From Termitomyces sp. T153 (taxonomy: Eukaryota; Basidiomycota; Agaricomycetes; Agaricales; Lyophyllaceae), in assembly GCA_018296165.2 (NCBI GenBank), contig JACKQL020000061.1, positions 1-64,000 on the forward strand: a stretch of 64,000 bases of DNA, read 5' to 3'. The notes under the pieces were generated by a model. It was not told the DNA's origin. It did not search any database and worked only from the letters and a program-made list of their open reading frames with translations. Shown here piece after piece: positions 59,757 through 64,000 of the stretch. Within the stretch, counting starts at the first letter, position 1; each line of letters starts with the position of its first letter. The translations under genes and the position numbers were made by a program.

Positions 59757-60893
59757 AAAATGATCAATAAGTACTCACATAATCAAGGCTTGGAAAGTAA
59801 ATTGATACAAAATATTGGAAGCATTCAATAAGAAGAAATGGTTAATCCTGAATTCAAGCTAATGATGATTCTTATAGATGAGAAAAATAAGAAACACATA
59901 CTCAGCAACTGTCCAAAACTGAAGAATAACAGCAGTAAAGCACAGAAAGCAGAAACTACCAAATTATCAGTCAAATACAGACTTCAATAAGCAGGAAACA
60001 TTCTTACCTGAATGAGAGCCACATATAAAATGGCTGATATTTACCTTGAAAGTAGAAAAGCCAATAGCTGCTTGAAAAAAAAACATATACTACTTATAGA
60101 TTGTAAAAATCAGCTCTCAGATAAATGTGGAGAAAGCATACCTGCAAAGCTACTGAATGCACAGAAAAAGAGAATGATAAAGGCTGCAGTGAAATCTGTT
60201 TTCAGTCATGGTCAGTCAATAGAAATTACTCTCAGAAAAGAAGTATACATAAGAAAATGAGCTTTATAAAGAAAGAACCATGAAAATCAGTCATCAGACA
60301 ATTAGGCAAAGAAATAAGGGCCACATCAAGGACAGAAAGCTACTCAATGCTTAGAAATAGCCTGATAAAAGATGCAATAGTGAAGAGCTGGTTATCAGTT
60401 TGATCAGTGATTGGAGATGACACTCAGTAGTAGAGTACATGGTCAAGTAAGTGAAGCCTCTAAAAGAGGGTCAGTAATGTCTATCAGGTTAATGAAAACC
60501 TTTTCTCATAGTGTCAAAACAGAGAGAATGTTGGAAGCTTCAGGTTGGGAAGAAAGAATGAGAGATTTGGTGTGATGTTTTTGATGTTTATGTGATCAAT
60601 CAATCTTTCCAAGGAACTGGCCAAAAATTTGAAACCAGTCAACTTATGTAACTTTACATATTCATTATATAAGGATTGATGAAACCCAGTTTCTTAAGAT
60701 CTTGTCAATTGGACACACTTACCCCAAGCACAAGCCAAGAGAACATGTTTATGAATTGTCAAGAGAAGTTTTTGCAAGACTTATACAATGCCAAACATGA
60801 CATACATACTTAGATGAGTACTATGCCAAGTTTTTACCAACTGAAACTTCTAGATGTCCATGCAGGCAAAGATACCAAATATGGAAATATGTC
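59757..60893. other. CpG-depleted A-rich DNA, unidentified
   Basis: Upstream of the Helitron coding region and left of the second solo LTR. Probably includes the Helitron 5' end, but I cannot locate a TC terminus. The plus-strand frame at 60,012-60,260 is lysine-rich and unrecognised. Confidence 0.4.
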
Positions 60894-60898
60894 ATAAG

Positions 60899-61908
60899 TG
60901 TCATGAGCCATCCCTGGACCTCTGGACCTCTCCCCAAGCAACTTCCACATTCCCACAGCACCTGCTGATGCCCCCTTGACCTGCTCCAACCTTTGTCCAA
61001 CCCCAGCACCCATCCTGGCAAACCCTGACACTTCCTAAGCTAACTCCAACACTCCCCCAGACAACTCCAACATCTTCCTTACAGGCACTGTCACTCCCCC
61101 ATTCCCCACCAAGCCCCCAGATATCCCTGACACTTCCCCTAAACCACAGCATACATCATGGACCCACACCAATGTGTCACTATGGCCTGCCAACTGATCA
61201 GAACTGACACCCATTGACCCCACATGGCTCCAATGAGCCCTGCTGCCAGACCCACAACCCCAGAGGAGTTCCAGTAGTTAGTATTTAAGTCATGGAGTAA
61301 TATCTGCTATGGTAGTCTTGATATTGTTGATACTTCTCTGTTACATCTGTTTCTGTTACATTTCCCAGCTTTGTCTCTATTTCTGTCTCTAGTTTTGTGT
61401 CTCATTCAATCTATTTCATTCTCATCTCTGTCTTGTCTTGTTGACTCCATCTTGCTTCATTTGTTCTGTTTCCTTTTATGTGTGCCTGAATTCCTTTCAA
61501 CTCAAACTCTGTTACAATCTCCATTCATATATTTACAACTTGCACATTCATAACTAACTCTGGACCTTACTCTATACTTGGCTCCAGAACCCATCAACAC
61601 TAATTGATCCATCATCAATCTCTGGCCCCACTCCCATCACTCATGCAACCTCCGCTTGCCCCACACACTCAATACTCCTCTCCAGACTTGTACCTGGACA
61701 TTCCTTAAGCCCAACCCTTATTTGTACCTTGTCTTAGACTTCTCTGGACCACCCTGGACTTGCTTGGACTGCTCCCCCTAGCTTGCCCTCACAAGTATCT
61801 GATGTCCAGACCTGCCCAGAGCACTAGGTTATAAGTGCAGGACATTGTGTCTGCCTAGTAAGGACTCACCCAGTTAAGCTGAGCCCCTGTGGTCAGCAGA
61901 ACCTGACA
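60899..61908 (+). repeat. Solo LTR
   Basis: About 1,010 bp, TGTCATGAGCC to AACCTGACA, with perfect target duplication ATAAG (60,894-60,898 and 61,909-61,913). A TATTTAAGTCATGG core promoter-like site lies near 61,282. Homologous to the inverse copy at 57,940-58,931. No retroelement genes on either side. Confidence 0.83.
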
Positions 61909-61913
61909 ATAAG

Positions 61914-62631
61914 GGAATGTCTCAAGCACAAGGGACACAGAGATATACTGAGGAGAGTAAATGAAGAATTAGAGTTGGGAAATCTACTGGACCCTCATCC
62001 TAGACACATGTATTGCTGCTCATGTACACCACACATTACTGGTACAGTAGATAGGCCTTGGTATAAGTAGTATTAGGATGTTACAATGAACAAGCTTTGA
62101 CTACCCCACATTACATATTTTTTGTGTGTGATTGGGAATGGTGTGCACTGTGTTCAGGTAAGTTGCGAGAACTGTAAAGGCACCATTACATAGGACTTCA
62201 TAAAAAAGATTGGAAGTTGAAACTTGGAAACTGGATTTGGAAGTGATACACATCATTAGGAACCAGAGTCAACACAAAAAACTTGGAACTGCCACTTCCA
62301 AAAATCCTGACTTGTAAAATTCCGATCGCAAATTCTGCCACGAGATCTCAACTGATCCCGGTCATGATGGAGTTCAGGTGTGATACTGCTGACCCACCAA
62401 GGCCTTTGAGGTCTATTATCAACTGTAGATACAGTATTAGGCCTTGATGGTTTCACGTGATGGCAAAAGCCAATGCCAAAGGTGACTGTTGCACGATCCA
62501 CCAGGCGGCAAGCCATCAAAAACGTAGATGTGAGTAGATATCGGCCAGGACGTTGTCCACAATCACATATGCATATAGCCACACACAGTCGAGAAGGGTT
62601 ATTGAACTCGCTCCTGCGCAATAATCATCAT
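61914..62631. other. Transition from CpG-depleted to CpG-normal DNA, no gene seen
   Basis: CpG reappears from about 62,320 (CCGATCGCAAATTC). The minus-strand frame 62,621-62,256 starts with TTG and has no recognised domain; I do not call it. Confidence 0.4.
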
Positions 62632-62794
62632 TGAGAGCACTTGTAAGCATTAACCAATGCTGTACACGTAGAATTTCATGAGAGCACTTGTAAGCATTAA
62701 CCAATGCTGTACACGCATGAGAGCACTTGTAAGCATTAACCAATGCTGTACACGCATGAGAGCACTTGTAAGCATTAACCAATGCTGTACACGT
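62632..62794. repeat. 39-bp minisatellite, four units
   Basis: The unit GAGAGCACTTGTAAGC... starts at 62,633, 62,680, 62,719 and 62,758. The last three have a 39-bp period; the first is separated by 8 extra bases (TAGAATTT). Each unit contains the inverted repeat AGCATT-AACC-AATGCT. Because 39 is divisible by three, the minus strand shows a repeated 13-residue peptide, but no gene is supported. Confidence 0.93.
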
Positions 62795-62899
62795 AGAATA
62801 TCTTCATCTCTGACCAGTTTTATCTCACAGGAAATCTTTCTAACCCGAATTATAGGTCAACCATTTTCCGCTGCGTACCTGAGTAGATTACTGAGCTGA

Positions 62900-63118
62900 A
62901 ACTCATCGTTCCTGCGGGGACATTCACCGGGTAATTCTACCTACTCACTCAAAAGAGACCTTGTCCGAACGGCTCGTTCTGAATCGTCTCAAACGAATAC
63001 ATCGGGCGCAGTTAGATCGCTGAACTTGAATCTGAAATTCCGCCACGATCCTTGGCCGAGATTTCAGCAAGTTATAACTTGAACGTTTATTGGTTGGATA
63101 TTGATTAGAAGTACAAAT
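62900..63118. other. Short intergenic stretch 3' of the MFS gene
   Basis: CpG-normal DNA between the minisatellite region and the MFS stop codon. No terminator-like or coding feature recognised. Confidence 0.4.
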
Positions 63119-64000
63119 TCAATACCCAGTCCACAACTTGTGGGGCAAGTACCACGCCGCCATAATCGCTACAGCAGCTATCGTTACCAGTACAATGTAG
63201 ACCAGATTACCCCCCAAGTAATTCTTCTCACTTGACAACACAAACAAGCTACTGACCATCCCTGGCGCAACTCCTTGCAGTGAGTTGGAAAGCATCTACA
63301 AGTATGAATGAGCGTGGAAGGCTTTCTAGGCACAGAAAATCATATATACCTGACTCAATCCATTGATGGTACCAACGGACTCTGGAGTTGGCGATGACGC
63401 AGTTATGTACATGAATACTGCACCTATGTAAATGAGGACTGATACTCAAGCTGGGTTCAAAATGGTCCTCACCGAATGCCAGATTAAAACCTATGAACAA
63501 GATGACTTGTACACCGAGAGCCAACCAAAGGAGAATGCCATGGCCAACATATTTGGCGAAGAAACCCATGACAGGAAACATAAGAAATAGCGGAACGGCA
63601 GATGCGACACCATACAGAAACGACTTTCTTGGCCCCAGATGATCATGTATTTTTGCGAAAAACAGTAATTGAATAATACCATTCGAAATTCCGCACGCCG
63701 AAATGATATTGTCGGTTTGTTTAGCAGGTAAACCCAACCCGCCAAAGTGAGCTGGATTTGCGAGAAACAAAAGTTGGATGGCCCTAAAAGTGATATCGAC
63801 AACCGACAAGAAAGCAAAATTTCCAAGGGCAATGAGAATCGCTGGATTTTTGAAGAGGAATCGTATGGATAACAACTGGTTCAACTCGAAAGGTAGCTTC
63901 TTAGCCATGACAGACGCGACAGCGCCACCGATCGCGAGGCTGTCTTGTAATTCGGGTGGCCTGATGTGCAATGTCGGGATTACATGAATCGCCCCGTATT
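63119..64000 (-). CDS. MFS transporter, C-terminal half (runs off the window)
   Basis: Major facilitator superfamily membrane transporter; substrate unknown. The gene continues past the right edge, so only the C-terminal six-helix half is seen. The frame is open through the edge and no ATG is visible. Blocks: ILIALGNFAFLSVVDITFRA, LLFLANPAHFGGLGLP, the helix IQLLFFAKIHDHLGPRKSFL with the loop pattern of the second half, then GILLWLALGVQVILFIGFNL. After an intron near 63,470-63,430 comes GAVFMYITASSPTPESVGTI with NGLSQ. After another intron ending near 63,299 comes SLQGVAPGMVSSLFVLS with NLVYIVLVTIAAVAIMAAWY. TGA is at 63,121-63,119. The family in basidiomycetes has the same ITASSP...NGLSQ signature. 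No defect seen. Confidence 0.85.

Noticed and set aside
62516..62782. Protein with 13-residue repeats as a possible repeat-peptide gene
   Set aside because: The peptide repeat is a by-product of the 39-bp minisatellite; no ATG-supported gene model or signal sequence.
62632..62794. CRISPR-like array
   Set aside because: The units are directly abutting, without unique spacers, in a eukaryotic genome.

Overview
The window looks like a gene-plus-transposon stretch of a mushroom-forming basidiomycete (Agaricomycetes). Reasons: many short GT-AG introns of about 50-80 nt, two basidiomycete-type seven-helix membrane protein genes, an SRPK-like kinase, a DUF4112-type relic, and Ngaro, Helitron, Ty3 and Copia elements typical of Agaricomycete genomes.

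Left gene block (about 0.9-13 kb, normal CpG content): an SRPK-like kinase (-), a GH5-type exo-beta-1,3-glucanase (+), a seven-helix membrane protein (-), a GH17 beta-1,3-glucanase (-), a DUF4112 pseudogene (-), and a second seven-helix protein of the DUF6534 type (-). The two glucanases act on the fungal wall beta-1,3-glucan and lie 3 kb apart; the other genes have no evident shared pathway.

Transposon block 1 (about 14.1-46.1 kb): a nested pile. An old CpG-depleted Ty3-type LTR element spans 16,511-37,721 (217/218-bp LTRs, target duplication GCTCC). Its pol was split inside the chromodomain codons by a younger Ty3 element (24,003-32,508, target duplication GAGTT), and further downstream by a 972-bp insert (33,961-34,932, duplication AGCACAT). 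To the right, a Copia element (39,949-45,507, duplication ATGGG) sits inside the gag of a minus-strand Ngaro fragment.

Gene island (46.3-49.2 kb): an apparently intact homogentisate 1,2-dioxygenase gene and a frameshifted C2H2 zinc-finger relic.

Transposon block 2 (49.3-61.9 kb): a structurally complete Ngaro tyrosine-recombinase retroelement with A1-ORFs-B1-A2-B2 architecture, followed by a truncated CpG-depleted second Ngaro, a truncated minus-strand Helitron carrying a solo LTR in its ORF, and a related solo LTR in the opposite orientation. The right edge holds a 39-bp tandem repeat and the C-terminal part of an MFS transporter gene.

The unifying theme is CpG-specific C-to-T (and G-to-A) decay. 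Repeat pairs differ almost only at CpG sites, stops are mostly TGA (from CGA), and key catalytic residues of the Ngaro and the young Ty3 element have been lost by exactly this change. The decay is regional: one edge of the depleted block falls in the middle of the Copia element. I did not recognise a new defence or biosynthetic system; the most unusual items are this mutation record and the unexplained extra coding region downstream of pol in the outer element.
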